Source of the DNA: Henckelia pumila
Taxonomy: Eukaryota > Streptophyta > Magnoliopsida > Lamiales > Gesneriaceae
Assembly: GCF_033568475.1 (NCBI RefSeq)
Contig: NC_133121.1
Location: 25,093,374 to 25,157,373 of the forward strand
DNA: 64,000 nt
Direction of reading: 5' to 3'
The position numbers and the translations under genes were made by a program. Below are positions 22,964-33,712 of the stretch, one piece after another. How positions within the stretch are numbered: position 1 is the first letter of the stretch; each line of letters begins with the position of its first letter. The notes beneath the pieces were generated by a model. That model saw only the letters and a list, made by a program, of their open reading frames with translations. It had not been told where the DNA came from and searched no databases.

Positions 22964-25380
22964 TTATCTGAGCCGTATTTTGCGATTTTTCAATACATCA
23001 AACTTGTTTATGATAAATTCTGTATCAATATCAAAAGCAATATCCCTCTCTATATAAACAACCATGGTATTGGCTAGAAGGTCATTTTTCATTTTATTTC
23101 GAAGTTGCGTCTTAATGAGTTTCATCCCTAAAAATGCTCGTTCTGTAGTTGTTGTAGAAACTGAAAGAGTCAAAACCAACCGAACCAACCTATCAATCAT
23201 AGGATAGATAACTGACTTCGTTGTTCTGGCCAATGCTAGGCACAAATGATGCAAAGAATCAAGATTCTGAAACTGTGCATGACGCGGTACATCAAACTTG
23301 TAATGATCTAACTCTCTCTTCAAATCATCTCTTTCTTCTTGATTGAAATCATGGAAGTAAAACTTATCAACAAGAGAACAAATGTCAAACAAAGAAAATG
23401 ATTTGAATCCATCAACCGAACTCAAAGCATTACTGAGAGTAAGAAGTTCCATTGTGCTCTCTGGAAATATTTCATTCAATTCCATCAACTGATAATCTAT
23501 TACTGCATTGAATATTTCAAAATGATAGTGATCATGGACTGTTATATTGTTTTTCAGTTGACAAGAACGTTTTGTACCTCGTGTGTAGCAATCATCAAAG
23601 TTTGGCACCTCAATATCATTACTTTCACAAAAATTCAACACACCCCAAAGAAATCCTTCCCATCCATCATCTCTGATCTGCTGAAGATTTAATCTAGTAG
23701 TAGAAACCAAATTCATAGCATTCAAAATATCTATGTCATTCTTCTGTAATATCTGGCACAACTTATCTGATACTCCCAAAACTTCATGCATCAAAACAAT
23801 ACAAATACAAAGTCAAATGATTTTATATCCAAGTACAAACCTTTAGCCTCTCCTTGAATGTTACTATTGAGGTCTTTCTCAACAAGATCTTGAAGAAGTA
23901 TACTCACTGAACCAAACAAACCAATGATTCTCCTAACAGAGTTGAAATGTGAACTCCAACGAGTAGTCAAAGAACAATCTTGATTAGCTCCAGTACCAGT
24001 GTCAATTTCTCCTGATTCTATCAAATCATTAATTTCAACTTTTCGGATAGCTTTCAACTAAAAATGACGTTTAGCAGATGAACCAACAAAATTAATAGCC
24101 GAAGTCAATGTTGAAAAGAAACGCCATACATCTTGCACCTCCTTAGACTGCAACTAAAGCAAGTTGTAGTCTATGAGCAAAACAATGAATATAATAAGCA
24201 TGTGGAGAATCTTTAAGAAATAAAGCCTGAAGTCCATTCCATTCCCCACGTTACTTGTGCCATCATAGCCTTGCCTTCTCAGATTTTTAGTCAACAAATT
24301 GTATTGGTTGAATACATTGCATATCTCTTTTTTCAAAGTTAATGCACTTGTATTTTCAACATGAACGACTTCAAAAAATCGTTCTCTAATGAATCCATCT
24401 TGATCAACATATCGCAAAATGATAGCCATTTGTTCTTTATTTGATTCATCAATTGCTTCATCAACAAGGATACAAAACTTGGATTCTCCAATTTCTTCAC
24501 GAATTTTATCTCTCATAGTGTCAGCAATAATTTTCAAAATCTCTCTTTGAATTTCCGGTGATGTGTATTTTGAATTTTTAGCTGCTTTTTCTAGAACAAT
24601 ACCAATTTCCGGATTCATTCTTCCCAACAAAGTGATCAATTCCATATAATTTCCACGATATTTAGAGTCAATGGATTCATCGTGACCCCTAAAAGCACAA
24701 CCTTGCATTGCAAGAAATTTCACACTTTCTATGGACACCTTTAAGAGCAACCGATTTCGCTCAATTTGTTAAGAGGATTGTTTTTCTAATCTTCTATCAA
24801 TATGTCGATCAAGATTTTTCAAGTCTCCCCATTTTCTCATGGCAAAGCTATGTCTTGAATTCCCATCTCCTTCATGTCTTTTGAATGGACAATTTTTACA
24901 ATTAACTCTTTTCCAGTTTTTAAATCCCTTGACAGTGAACGTGTCAAATTGTGTTGAATTAGTGTCAAAGACATAACATGGGAAACAAAATGCACTTTGC
25001 TTCTCAATAGAAAACTCAAGACATGGATATTTCTGAAACCAAGAAGATTGAAATCTACGCATTTGACCTTCACAATCAGTAAAAGGATAATCATATATAG
25101 GTTGAGTTGGTCCTTTATCAATATATGCTCTTCTTACCTCATCTTGTTGTTCAATGGGAAATTGCAATATTTGGATGCGAATTCCAGGGTCAGAAACATA
25201 TTGACAAGTAATACCCAGAAGTGGTTCGTCAAGAGTCTCGTTTTCAAGTCTTGGTCTTTTAGTTGATGTTGGTTCTGAAATACAAAGAGTTGTGTTCTTT
25301 GACCCATCAAATCGCTCGTAGTTGCATCATTCTTCTTTTTGAAGAAATCAAAGATTTTTTGATTCTTTATTGTAATACTT
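22964..25380 (-). pseudogene. hAT transposase (TTF zinc finger, hAT dimerisation domain), broken
   Basis: Read leftward from about 25380. The N-terminal part has the TTF-type zinc finger (WFQKYPCLEFSIEKQSAFCFPC), then the conserved segment with SPEIQREILKIIADTMRDKI and a catalytic-core region containing CILVDEAIDES and RRQGYDGTSN. The C-terminal hAT dimerisation region includes TLSVSTTTTERAFLGMKLIK. The frame is broken by at least one in-frame TAA at 24766-24768, a frameshift after about 24260, another near 23800, and a frame slip upstream of 25167. The enzyme would normally cut and rejoin element ends. This copy cannot make a full protein. Closest family: plant zinc-finger MYM/TTF-type hAT proteins. 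Confidence 0.88.
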
Positions 25381-25649
25381 TCTCTGTAATCAAAATTAAT
25401 TTTATGAGTTATAGTTACTTAAGTTAATTCATTTCAAATTGTAAATTCTTTACTATTTTTAACCAAAAAAGAGTTCAATGACTCAATTTTAAACATTTTT
25501 CAGCATAATTATATAGATACAAGAGAACAATCATATAATAGATTTTAAATATGAAGATAAAGACTTCACTAATTTGTATTCTTAATTTGAACAAATATAA
25601 ACTAGATACTAGTTTCAATATCTGCATTTTAACCCTAAATATTAAAATT

Positions 25650-25945
25650 TAGAAATCTTAAAATCCCCATTCACTTTCAAGCCTAGAAAGTAAAATTAAA
25701 TTTAATATTATTTACATAATATTTAATAAATATAATTTATATAATCGATTATATATGTATCATGTATAAATAAATTTGAAACACCTACATAAATATTAGA
25801 AAATTTAAAATCTCCAGACCCATTCACTTTCAAGCCTGAAACCTAGAAAGCAAAAATAAATTTAATATATTTACATAATATTTAAAATATATAATTTATA
25901 TAATCGATTATAGATGTATCATGTATAAACAAATTTGAAACACAT
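25650..25945. repeat. ~146-bp tandem duplication inside hAT element
   Basis: Two imperfect copies of a segment beginning AAAATC(C/T)CC..CATTCACTTTCAAGCC and ending in GTATCATGTATAAA..AAATTTGAAACAC. They start near 25655 and 25800, in the non-coding part upstream of the transposase pseudogene. Confidence 0.7.
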
Positions 25946-27254
25946 ACCTATTTAAAGAATTGAAGTTGTTCGATCTCGTCGTTTTGCCGTCCGCGTGCGC
26001 AGTACTCCCACTTCTTACGAAAAATTCACAGATTGCTTTATTGATTTTGTCCGTTCTATATCTACAAATAATAACCTTTTGGATTGGGCTTTAATATTTA
26101 ATTGGGTTCATCGGTGCTTTTCCTTTTTTGTGAGATAATTTTTAATGATTTTATGATTAGTAAATGAATTGGGCTTCAAACATATATACCTAAGCTTAAA
26201 AATTGAAAATTTCTGCTGGGTTAATGCCCACCTTTGCCCACATTATGCTACGCCCCTGAACACAGCCCATTGCCTTCCCTAAGGTTGAGCGACCCACTAC
26301 AAGCTATCTCAAGAAGGTAAGCTCAACATGATATGCATGCAGCAACATAATCGTGACATAAGATATTCACATAAAAAATGTTATATAAAATGCAACACAT
26401 AGAACATGCAAACTCAACCAAGATATCTCGGATAGTACTTTCGTACCTCTAACAAGAAACCCAGAAGCACTAGGTCGAAGGTCCAAGCCTATAATCAAGT
26501 GAATATCATATCACTATTACTTTACTGAAAGTTTTAACTACCAAAAGCTATTAAGAGTTTAGACATATATCTATGTCCGTCGTTAGCCCACTGTCGAAGC
26601 CCCCTCAACTTAGGCATAGGTCCGTTACGACTTTGAAAGCGTTTTGCTATCGCTCGACCCTCAATAAGACGACTAGAAACACACCAAATATATACTAACA
26701 CACACAAACACCCAAAACACACACTAAAAGTTGAGAAATTCCTAGCCTATTCATCGACATAGTTTGGAACCTGCATGCATGCCACGCTTCTGGATGCCTG
26801 ATTTCGGAAGGTCCGATCATCTTCGGAAGCTCCGATCCTTAATTTAGACGTTTCAATCTCTATGTGCCCGTACACTCTTAACATCTTAAATCTGCATGGC
26901 CTAACTCTGATATGACGTTCCGATCACTGTTCAAAAATTCCAAACTAACCCTCTACTTTCGACCGTATTACCATGAAGTTCGGTGATTCCAAACTGTAGT
27001 TCGGACGATCCAATCCCTTTAGATGGTCTGATGCTCATTTGCTTATATCTGATTTGTTCAATCACTTTGTTAGTTTAAAATAATGATCCTTTAACCATGT
27101 TTTAACATTTAATACAGTAAAACAGGAGTAGGGTTATTAAATGTTGATTAATAATAGAGGTGTTTGAATTTATATTTTATTAATATTAGTTTGAGTACAA
27201 TTTTAAAAAATTAAGGATATTTTCCACAAAAATTTAAGGGGACAACTGCCCCTT

Positions 27255-27994
27255 GCCCCTACATGGAGTTGCCCTTAGTTGAGGGCTCTTTTCCACTTCT
27301 GACTTCTAGTTCAAACTCATATGCCTTCAAATCTACAAACAAATCATGCAAATCCGGTTTTCTTAAATATTTAGATTCTCGAATATAAATTTTTTTGACA
27401 TCTCATTCCCTAGACAGTGCTCTCATAGCTTTTAGAGCCGCTTCTCTATTATTGTGGTCGTTGCCAGGAGCTGCCAATTCAATTATTATGCCACTGAACC
27501 TCTCATCCAAATCACTTAAGGATTCTCCAGGACTCATCTTGACATTAAATTCTGCATTTCTATAGTAAGTTTGTTCTCTTTTACCTGATCATTTTCTTCA
27601 CAAAGCTGGATCAAGTTCTCCTATTTATCCATTGCATTAGAGTACATTTTGATCTTCTGAATGTGTTTATCAAGGGTCTTATATAGAATGTATTTAGCCA
27701 CATTATCAAAATTTTCTTTCTTATTATCTTCACTAGTACATTCACTTCTGGGTTTCTCGATCATCTAAGGAGCACCCTCTGTTACAAAAACGGCTGTATT
27801 TGGTTTCATAATTTTGATAGGACTATCAATGATGACATACCATATGTCATCATCTTGTGCTGCAATATGAGCTTTTTATTATTTTCCAATCATCAAATTC
27901 TTATTCGGAGAACATTGGAATCTTGCTGAAAGATGCCATAATTTGAAGTATATGTTTCATAAAACGATAAAAACCCGTTCCGATGCCACTTATT
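27255..27994 (-). pseudogene. LTR retrotransposon gag relic with primer-binding site
   Basis: On the minus strand a primer-binding site like the initiator-Met type (TGGCATCGGAACGGG, about 27970-27990) precedes an ATG at 27939 (MASFSKIPMFSE). A UBN2/DUF4219-type gag domain follows: DDIWYVIIDSPIKI, KMYSNAMD, LIQLCEENDQVKENKL, then MSPGESLSDLDERFSG and ESKYLRKPDLHDLFVDLKAY. It contains several in-frame stops and frame slips. Homologous to the gag relic at 47802. The sequence right of the PBS (27991 to ~28055, CACCCCCTCT) looks like the end of the element's own LTR, cut off by the LINE relic. Confidence 0.75.
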
Positions 27995-28059
27995 AGGATC
28001 ACCTGGAGTTTTTAGAGGGGGTGAATAAACACATCATAAAATTATCTTTTCTTTTGTTA

Positions 28060-29616
28060 CTAGTAAGTGCTCTTAACTGTGAACTCTTTGGTGACACCCG
28101 TGTGCAACATCATGATTATTTTGGCTTTGACCACCGGATGATCCAACTCTATTTACATCTTTCCCAGGATACTGATTTCTCTCCAATTAATCGGGCTAAA
28201 ATTTTCCGATTTGAGCCCCTTTTGGCGGTAAAATTCTCAATTTAAACTGATTCTCAATGATTGGTGGTTATCTCATGGGACTCATAGGATCGAAACTCCA
28301 AAGGATTTCCTCCTCAAATTAAAATCTTGTGGAACATATTTGCATCATTGGAGCAGTAAAGTCTTTGGAGATCTTCCTAGGCGAATCCGTACTCTTCAGT
28401 ACCAAATAAGTGGATTAAATTCCTATTTTTGAGACACATCTTATATGCACAATTTACGAAAATTTGGAGAAATAATTGGATTCTATTTTGATGCTTGAGG
28501 AATCTTATTGGAATCAACTCTTTCGTGCGGACTGGCTCCAGGCTGGAGATCGTAACACCAAATTCTTCCATCATAAAGCCTCATCTCGAAAGCAGCGTAA
28601 TAGTATCCATGGCATTTTTTCTACTGATAATGAGTGGATCTCTGACCCTCAAGGAATATCTTCAATCCTTCAACACTATTTTCTTAATATATTCACTACT
28701 TCCAATCCTTTAGGTACGGAGATTGATTGAGGATTACCTGGACTACATGGCCGAATTTATGATGATATGCGTCTCATTTTGGATGCACATTATACTTCTG
28801 ATGATGTGCGTGATGCACTCTTTGGAATGTTCCCATGGAAAGCGCCGGGTCCCGACGGTTTTCACTCGAAATTTTATCAAGAGAATTGGAATTTGATTGG
28901 AGGTCATACCACATCTTTGCGTCTTAATATTCTGAATGGTACTACCTCTATGGGCTCGTTGAATGAAACATATCTTATTCTCATCCTGAAAAAGAAGAAC
29001 CCCGAGCGAGAGGAGGAGTTTCGGCCCATCAGTCTCTGTAATGTAGTAGAAAAAATTGTTACTAAGACGATAGCTAATCGTCTCAAACTCTGTCTTCATG
29101 ATATTATCGATCCGGAACAAAGCGCTTTTATCCCCGGCAGGCTGATCACGGACAACATTTTGGTGGCATTTGAATGTATCCATACTTTACGACGCCGAAC
29201 GCGTGGGATACAAGGATATTAATGGCTGTAAATATGAACAAAGACTATGATCGGGTAGAATGGACTTTTCTCGCAGCTGTCATGAATTGTATGGGCTTTT
29301 CAAGCTACTGGATTTTGAGAATTATGGATTTCCTACACAATACTCAATTTATGCTAATTATTAATGGGAGTCCTTCTGGCACATTTCGTCCTACCCGGGG
29401 CCTCCGCCAAGGTTGTCCATTATCTCTTTATTTATTCCTTCTTTGTTCACAAGGTCTATCCTCACTTCTTAAGTGCCAAGTCAGTGCTGGTAATTTGAAT
29501 GGTATACGGTGTGCTCGCAATGCTTCGATTATAACTCATCTATTTTTTGCTGACGACACTGATGAGATCATGGATGGCTCACGTGTTGATCAAGTTGCCA
29601 ATCATGTTAAAGATCC
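28060..29616 (+). pseudogene. LINE (L1-type) endonuclease end and reverse transcriptase, broken
   Basis: Begins in the C-terminal part of an APE-type endonuclease (HHDYFGFDHR, about 28110-28140) and runs through the linker (FRADWLQAGDRNTKFFHHKA) into the RT: FPWKAPGPDGFHSKFYQ, FRPISLCNVVEKIVTK, QSAFIPGRLITDNI. After a stop/frame change near 29220 it continues with NKDYDRVEW, GLRQGCPLS and the catalytic HLFFADD motif near 29545. Several stops and frame slips make it non-functional. 5' and 3' ends, including any poly(A) tail, are missing; at about 29616 it is abutted by a gypsy relic. Confidence 0.88.
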
Positions 29617-30506
29617 ATTAGAGATGCCGCGAGGACCAATTACGAGAGGGTGTAGCAACAAGTTTAAATAAGCGCTTCAGTCATTGATGATAAATTATCA
29701 AGAAGGAATGCGAGTACTTGAAGATCAAGTTGAAGGATATTTAAATTGAGTTGAAGTGAAAAAAGATCAAGAAGATGGCTTGAAGAGTTCAGAAAATGAA
29801 GAAAAAATTTGCCCTTCTGCAGCGCCTGATCTTAGCACCTCAGCGCTTCATTTGAGAAGCTTCAGCACTTCATCCTTAGCGCCTCACCACTGCCTTGACA
29901 AAGCATCAGCGCTCCAGCGCTTTTCTTTCGTAAAACAAGCGCCTCAGCGCTACTTCTATTGCGCTGCAGCGCTAGTCTAGATTTTACACACACTTCGGCA
30001 AGTAGTGTGTGTACAGGAGATTTTATTATTTTGTGTTATTTTCCTATTTTTTAGAGTTTGAGAGCTATTAGGAAACTATCTCTTTAATATTTTGTTATTA
30101 TCTTTTGCCTTTTTAAGTTGTAATATAACACAACTAGATACATTCATTATACAACAATTATTGAATTCAAATTTTATCAATTAAAATTCTCTCTAGAATT
30201 TTGCCCAAATCTTTGTTTTGTTCTTCAAATCAAACTTATCAAAATTTAATAACTTTGTGGCTTGTTCTTCATTGTGGATTGTCTAAGACAAGTTCTTTGA
30301 CGGTTTCCTTGAATACAATTGTTTTATCGTGATTATTTATTGCTAGTTTCAGGTAAACTAGAGGTGAATATCCAAAATTTTTACTTGTTTCAAAGATCGA
30401 AAAAATTTCTTTGATTTCTTTTTGTTATCGAACTGAGGGTGCGATTCATTTATAATCATGTTTGCTTTTCATGCATATAAGAATTCATATCAGTTGGTAT
30501 CAAGAT
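29600..30506 (+). repeat. Ty3/gypsy tail and LTR relic with PBS
   Basis: A short peptide RGPITRG followed by KFK and an ALQSL segment (about 29628-29690) resembles the conserved C-terminal tail of some plant gypsy polyproteins. Next is an LTR-like stretch with an array of AGCGCT/CAGCGC motifs (29815-29985). It ends in CA at about 30492, followed by TTGGTATCAAGAT, a primer-binding-site-like sequence. The LTR start was not fixed. The relic is cut at 30563 by another LTR. Confidence 0.5.
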
Positions 30507-30562
30507 CAAAGGTTTTGATTTCAGTATATTTGATTTTTATCCGTTCTTCGTCTGAGTCTATT

Positions 30563-31896
30563 TGTAGTAGCCCGTAACCAAGTAAAGTAATTAAGGAACT
30601 AATTGCAATTAATAACCCTAAGTTCGGACGCTCCGAAGGGAAGATCGGAGGCTCCGAACGTGATCGGACGATCCAAAGCCAGGATCGGAGGCTCCGAACG
30701 TGTTCGGACGCTCCGTCGGCAGGTTCGGACGGTCGGATCGGGATCAAGTATTACGTCATTGATTACGTCAGCAAGATGACATCATGGCTGATGTGTGGAT
30801 GGGACTTCAGACGCTCCGAAGTCGAGTTTGGACGGTTCGAACGTGTTCGGAGGCTTCGAAGTGGGGTTCGGACGAACCGAACTCCGTCTATAAATAGGGG
30901 TGCCGAGGCCTCATTTAAAGCGCACCGAATTCCTCTCTTCTCTCGATTCCTTAGCCTTCTAACTTAGATCTAGGGAATTCTAGGCGTCCCTTTGGGAATC
31001 CGGAAGTGGCATAGCGATCCAGGCGTCGTAGAGGAGCTGTGGCCTAGTTTTGAGGCAAGCGACAGCAACGGGCTGACGACGGACGCAGATATAGCTTTTG
31101 CTTTCTAAAAATATTTAAGAGTAAGCAATAACTTAGTTAAGATTTTTGAAGTAATATAATGATGTTAGTATCATTTCGCAGTGTAGTGCGGACTATAGGC
31201 GTGGACCTAGAGCTGGTAGAGCTTGCCTAGTAGTTGAGGTACGAAAGTACTATTCGAGATATCCTGACTGAGTATGCATGCATTATGTGCTTGCATGATT
31301 TATATGCTGCATGCATATTACACATCGAGTTATATCATTGGGATATTATAGGGTTTTACCCTATTCTGTTAGTGTATGGACTTCCATCAATTTGGGTCCG
31401 GAGTATCCACTGGTATTGGTATGGGAGCCACCACCTGAAGCGACGACACATCGTGCTACATACCAGGGTCCGGTCTGTCTTTGTTATCTGATCATTGGCC
31501 TCTAGTTTCAGTAGGCGGTACATTTGCATTCAAGCATCTATATAATATTGTATACTCATACTCTCGTGCTGAGCATTTTATGCTCACGTCTCGTACTTTG
31601 TGTATCTGGACATCCTATTCCATGGGGCAAGTTTGCGATTGGACGAGGTGGGTGGATCCAGGAAGGACTAGGCGGTCGTTGGCCAGTTGGGGGTATCGTC
31701 TAGGGTTTATGTTGATGTATTTGGGATAATACATTATTCGATTTGGTTGTATAATTATTTGAGTATTTACAAATTCCTTTCTTCGGGATTGTATAATGTT
31801 TATTGCTTCCGCAATTTACTCTTGTTTACTGTTTAATAAAGTTAATTGCATGCTTAAGTTTTTTATTAGTAGGTGATCTCGATAAAGGTCACTACA
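30563..31896 (+). repeat. plus-strand LTR (TGTAGTAGCCC..GGTCACTACA)
   Basis: Starts TGTAGTAGCCCGTAAC and ends GGTCACTACA, 1334 bp. It is followed at once by TTTATGGTATCAGAGC, an initiator-Met primer-binding site, so it is a 5' LTR rather than a solo LTR. The U3 part carries an array of TTCGGACGCTCCGAA-like motifs (about 30617-30890) ending at a TATA box. The R/U5 part is highly similar to the LTRs at 33713 and 46070. The rest of this plus-strand element is absent. Confidence 0.82.
30889..30897 (+). promoter_or_regulatory. LTR TATA box
   Basis: TATAAATAG directly right of the GC-rich motif array in the LTR. Equivalent boxes sit at 46367-46375 (+), 36168-36176 (-) and 34723-34733 (-, TATAAATATAG) in related LTRs, each next to the same kind of array, which supports a promoter role. 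Confidence 0.7.
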
Positions 31897-31945
31897 TTTA
31901 TGGTATCAGAGCATGCATAGTAATCTTGGGATTTAGATTCTGCAT
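31897..31945 (+). other. PBS and leader of truncated plus-strand gypsy element
   Basis: TTTATGGTATCAGAGC (initiator-Met tRNA primer-binding site) plus about 30 bases of leader. It matches, inverted, the leader at 33650-33712. It breaks off near 31945, where it joins an oppositely oriented LTR fragment. Confidence 0.75.
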
Positions 31946-32085
31946 AACCATTTTTCAGCGTTCTGAATCCATTTCCGGACCCCGTTTATCCCTTTGGAGT
32001 CCCTTTAATCATTTTTAACTTAAACTAACATGATTTATTGGATTAATTAACACTTAATTACTTTACTTGGTTACGGGCTACTACA
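31946..32085 (-). repeat. truncated 3' LTR of minus-strand gypsy element
   Basis: On the minus strand it begins TGTAGTAGCCCGTAACC at 32085 and continues 140 bases with the GGATTCAGAACGCTG segment also seen at 34980-35005. It is then cut at the junction with the plus-strand leader. Its first 33 bases are an exact inverted copy of 30563-30595. Confidence 0.75.
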
Positions 32086-32098
32086 TTCTCCCCCACTT
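32086..32098 (-). promoter_or_regulatory. polypurine tract (AAGTGGGGGAGAA)
   Basis: Directly precedes the 3' LTR start on the minus strand. It follows the typical gypsy sequence CGAGGACGAAAT..TTAAG. This is the second-strand priming site of the element whose integrase lies to the right. Confidence 0.8.
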
Positions 32099-32221
32099 AA
32101 GATATTTCGTCCTCGAAATCAGATCTTAAGTATCGAAAAATACAAACAACTTGCAAAAACATTCTTTATTCAGATTAAACATTTTACAACTGAATAAAAC
32201 ACTGAAACAAAATCAAAATAA

Positions 32222-33482
32222 CTCAGGATGTTTTGAACGCATCCTGCTCTCAAGCTCCCAAGTGGCTTACTCAGTGCCTCGGCGCTGCCACTGAACTAGA
32301 ACCAAAGGAATAACTTTATTCCGCAATACCTTATCCTTATGATCCAGGATACGAACTGGTCTCTCCACATAAGTCAAATCGTTATCCACCTAAACATCAG
32401 ATGGTTGCAAAATATGAGACTGATCTGCCACATACCGTCGCAACAGGGATACGTGAAACACGTCATGAATACTGGACATATACGGTGGCAAGGCTAGCCG
32501 ATAAGCCAAATCGCCAATGCTCTCTAAGATCTCAAACGGACCAATAAATCTGGGAGAAAGCTTACCCTTGAGACCAAATCTAAGAATCCTACGGAAATGT
32601 GAAACTCTCAGAAATACTTTCTCCCCAACATCGAACTGCAAAGGTCTACACATGATATTATCATAGCTGGCCTGATGGTCCTGTGCAGTCTTAATCTGTT
32701 TTTTGATCTGATCAAAAATATCTGTGGCCTGCTGGACTAACTCTGGTCCCTCGGCCTGTCTCTCCCCCACTTCTTCCCAAAAGAGTGGAGTACGACAACG
32801 TCGCCCGTACAACGCCTCAAAAGGTAACATCCCAATGCTACGATGGTAGCTGTTGTTGTACGCGAATTCAATCATTGGTAAATGATCATGCCAGGCTGCA
32901 CCAAAATCCATAGCGCACGCCCGAATCATATCTTCTAAGGTACGGATAGTGCGCTCTGTCTGCCCATCAGTCTCCGGGTGATAGGCAGTACTCAAACTGA
33001 GAGTAGTGCACATGACACGCTGAAAACTCCCCCAAAATCTGGAAGTAAACCTGGGGTCTCGATCACTTACAATGCTCACCAGCACTCCATGAAGTCGAAC
33101 GATCTCCTGGATGTACAACCGAGCCATACGATCAACAGTGTACTCTCGGCTATAGGGAATGAAATGTGTGACTTGGTGAGTTGATCAACCACAACACAGA
33201 TAGCATCACAATTCCTCGAAGATACCGACAAATGGGTCACAAAATCCATCGTGATAAGCTCTCATTTCAACTCAGGAATAGGCAGACTATGAAGCACCCT
33301 CCAGGTCTTCGGTGCTCTGTCTTGACCTGCTGACACACCAAACATTTCAAAACATACTGATACACGTTGCGTTTCATTCCTTTCCACCAAAATCGATTAC
33401 GCAGATCCTGGTACATCTTGTTGCTCTCTGGATGAATACTCAACTTAGTGCGATGTGCATGAGACAAAATATCCTCCAACCA
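32222..33482 (-). pseudogene. Ty3/gypsy integrase with chromodomain-like tail, broken
   Basis: Read leftward from 33482. First the H2C2 zinc-binding region (HRTKLSIHP..MYQDLRNRFWWKGM..CLVCQQVK), then a decayed stretch containing MDFVTH with the first catalytic aspartate. The core follows: VSIVSDRDPRFTSRFW, TAYHPETDGQTERTIRTLED, EFAYNNSYH, PFEALYGRRCRTPLFW. The C-terminal HDVFHVSLLRRYV block and a decayed tail resemble those of chromovirus gypsy elements. It contains frame slips at about 33130-33265, a stop at 32390-32392 and another near 32275. Protease, RT and RNase H are absent; a deletion joins gag to integrase near 33483. Confidence 0.88.
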
Positions 33483-33636
33483 AGGGCTTAAGACTCATCT
33501 GCATGAATCGATGCATACTGAAACGACGATTGTCATCATGATGACGATGATGACACTCCTGACGGCGATCACAATCACCATATCCCCAGCGACCACCTCC
33601 ATTACCATGGCTACTCTGATCAACATAATTCGCCAT
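33483..33636 (-). pseudogene. gypsy gag start, truncated
   Basis: ATG at 33636 follows the PBS/leader on the minus strand. It encodes MANYVDQSSHGNGGGRWGYG, then a His/Arg/Asp-rich run that is encoded by a short trinucleotide-like repeat. The frame breaks where a large internal deletion fuses it to the integrase region. Confidence 0.6.
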
Positions 33637-33689
33637 CTACAAAATTTACCTCATGGTTATCTTATGCAGAATCTAAATCCCAAGATTAC

Positions 33690-33712
33690 TATGCATGATC
33701 TGATACCATAAA
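33690..33712 (-). promoter_or_regulatory. gypsy primer-binding site
   Basis: On the minus strand, TTTATGGTATCAGATCATG directly follows the LTR end at 33713. It matches the initiator-Met PBS consensus with a G-to-T change in the core (GAGC to GATC). Confidence 0.75.

Larger units (their letters stand above)
22861..26258 (-). mobile_element. inner hAT element, 3.4 kb
   Basis: A perfect 12-bp terminal inverted repeat CAGGGGCGTAGC begins at 22861 and ends as GCTACGCCCCTG at 26258. Flanks AACCCGGC and AACACAGC match at 6 of 8, a decayed 8-bp target duplication. It carries a broken transposase gene on the minus strand and has inserted within the outer hAT element. Size and ends fit the plant hAT group whose transposases have a TTF-type zinc finger. 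Confidence 0.85.
22238..26281. mobile_element. outer non-autonomous hAT element (interrupted)
   Basis: The left end is TAGGGATGACAACAGGGC and the right end, read inversely, is TAGGGAAGGCAATGGGCTG. Flanking octamers GGGTTGAG (22230-22237) and AGGTTGAG (26282-26289) match at 7 of 8, supporting a hAT target duplication. Without its insert the element is about 0.65 kb: GC-rich GGGCGGGTTT / CCCGCCCC repeats around a pure AT-rich core (about 22400-22735). A second hAT element at 22861-26258 sits near its right end. Confidence 0.8.
21692..27140 (-). repeat. minus-strand LTR split by nested hAT elements
   Basis: The two LTR pieces are 21692-22237 and 26282 to about 27140. The left edge TGTGGCAACCC..CACCTACTAA aligns with the start of the LTR at 33713 (TGTAGTGACC..CACCTACTAA). 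The right piece contains the CTTTCGTACCTC segment shared by this family, copies of TCCGATC/GGAAGCTCC near 26805-27040, and ends near GGGTTATTA. It is diverged and probably old. The interruption is the hAT element at 22238-26281. Confidence 0.6.

Noticed and set aside
31234-31729. Open frames of 64-85 codons within the plus-strand LTR
   Set aside because: They lie in LTR sequence, overlap each other in different frames, and related LTRs do not preserve them.
30563-32085. A DNA transposon with 33-bp perfect terminal inverted repeats
   Set aside because: The inner side carries an initiator-Met PBS and the right end is preceded by a gypsy PPT, so the inverted repeats are the starts of two LTRs in opposite orientation.
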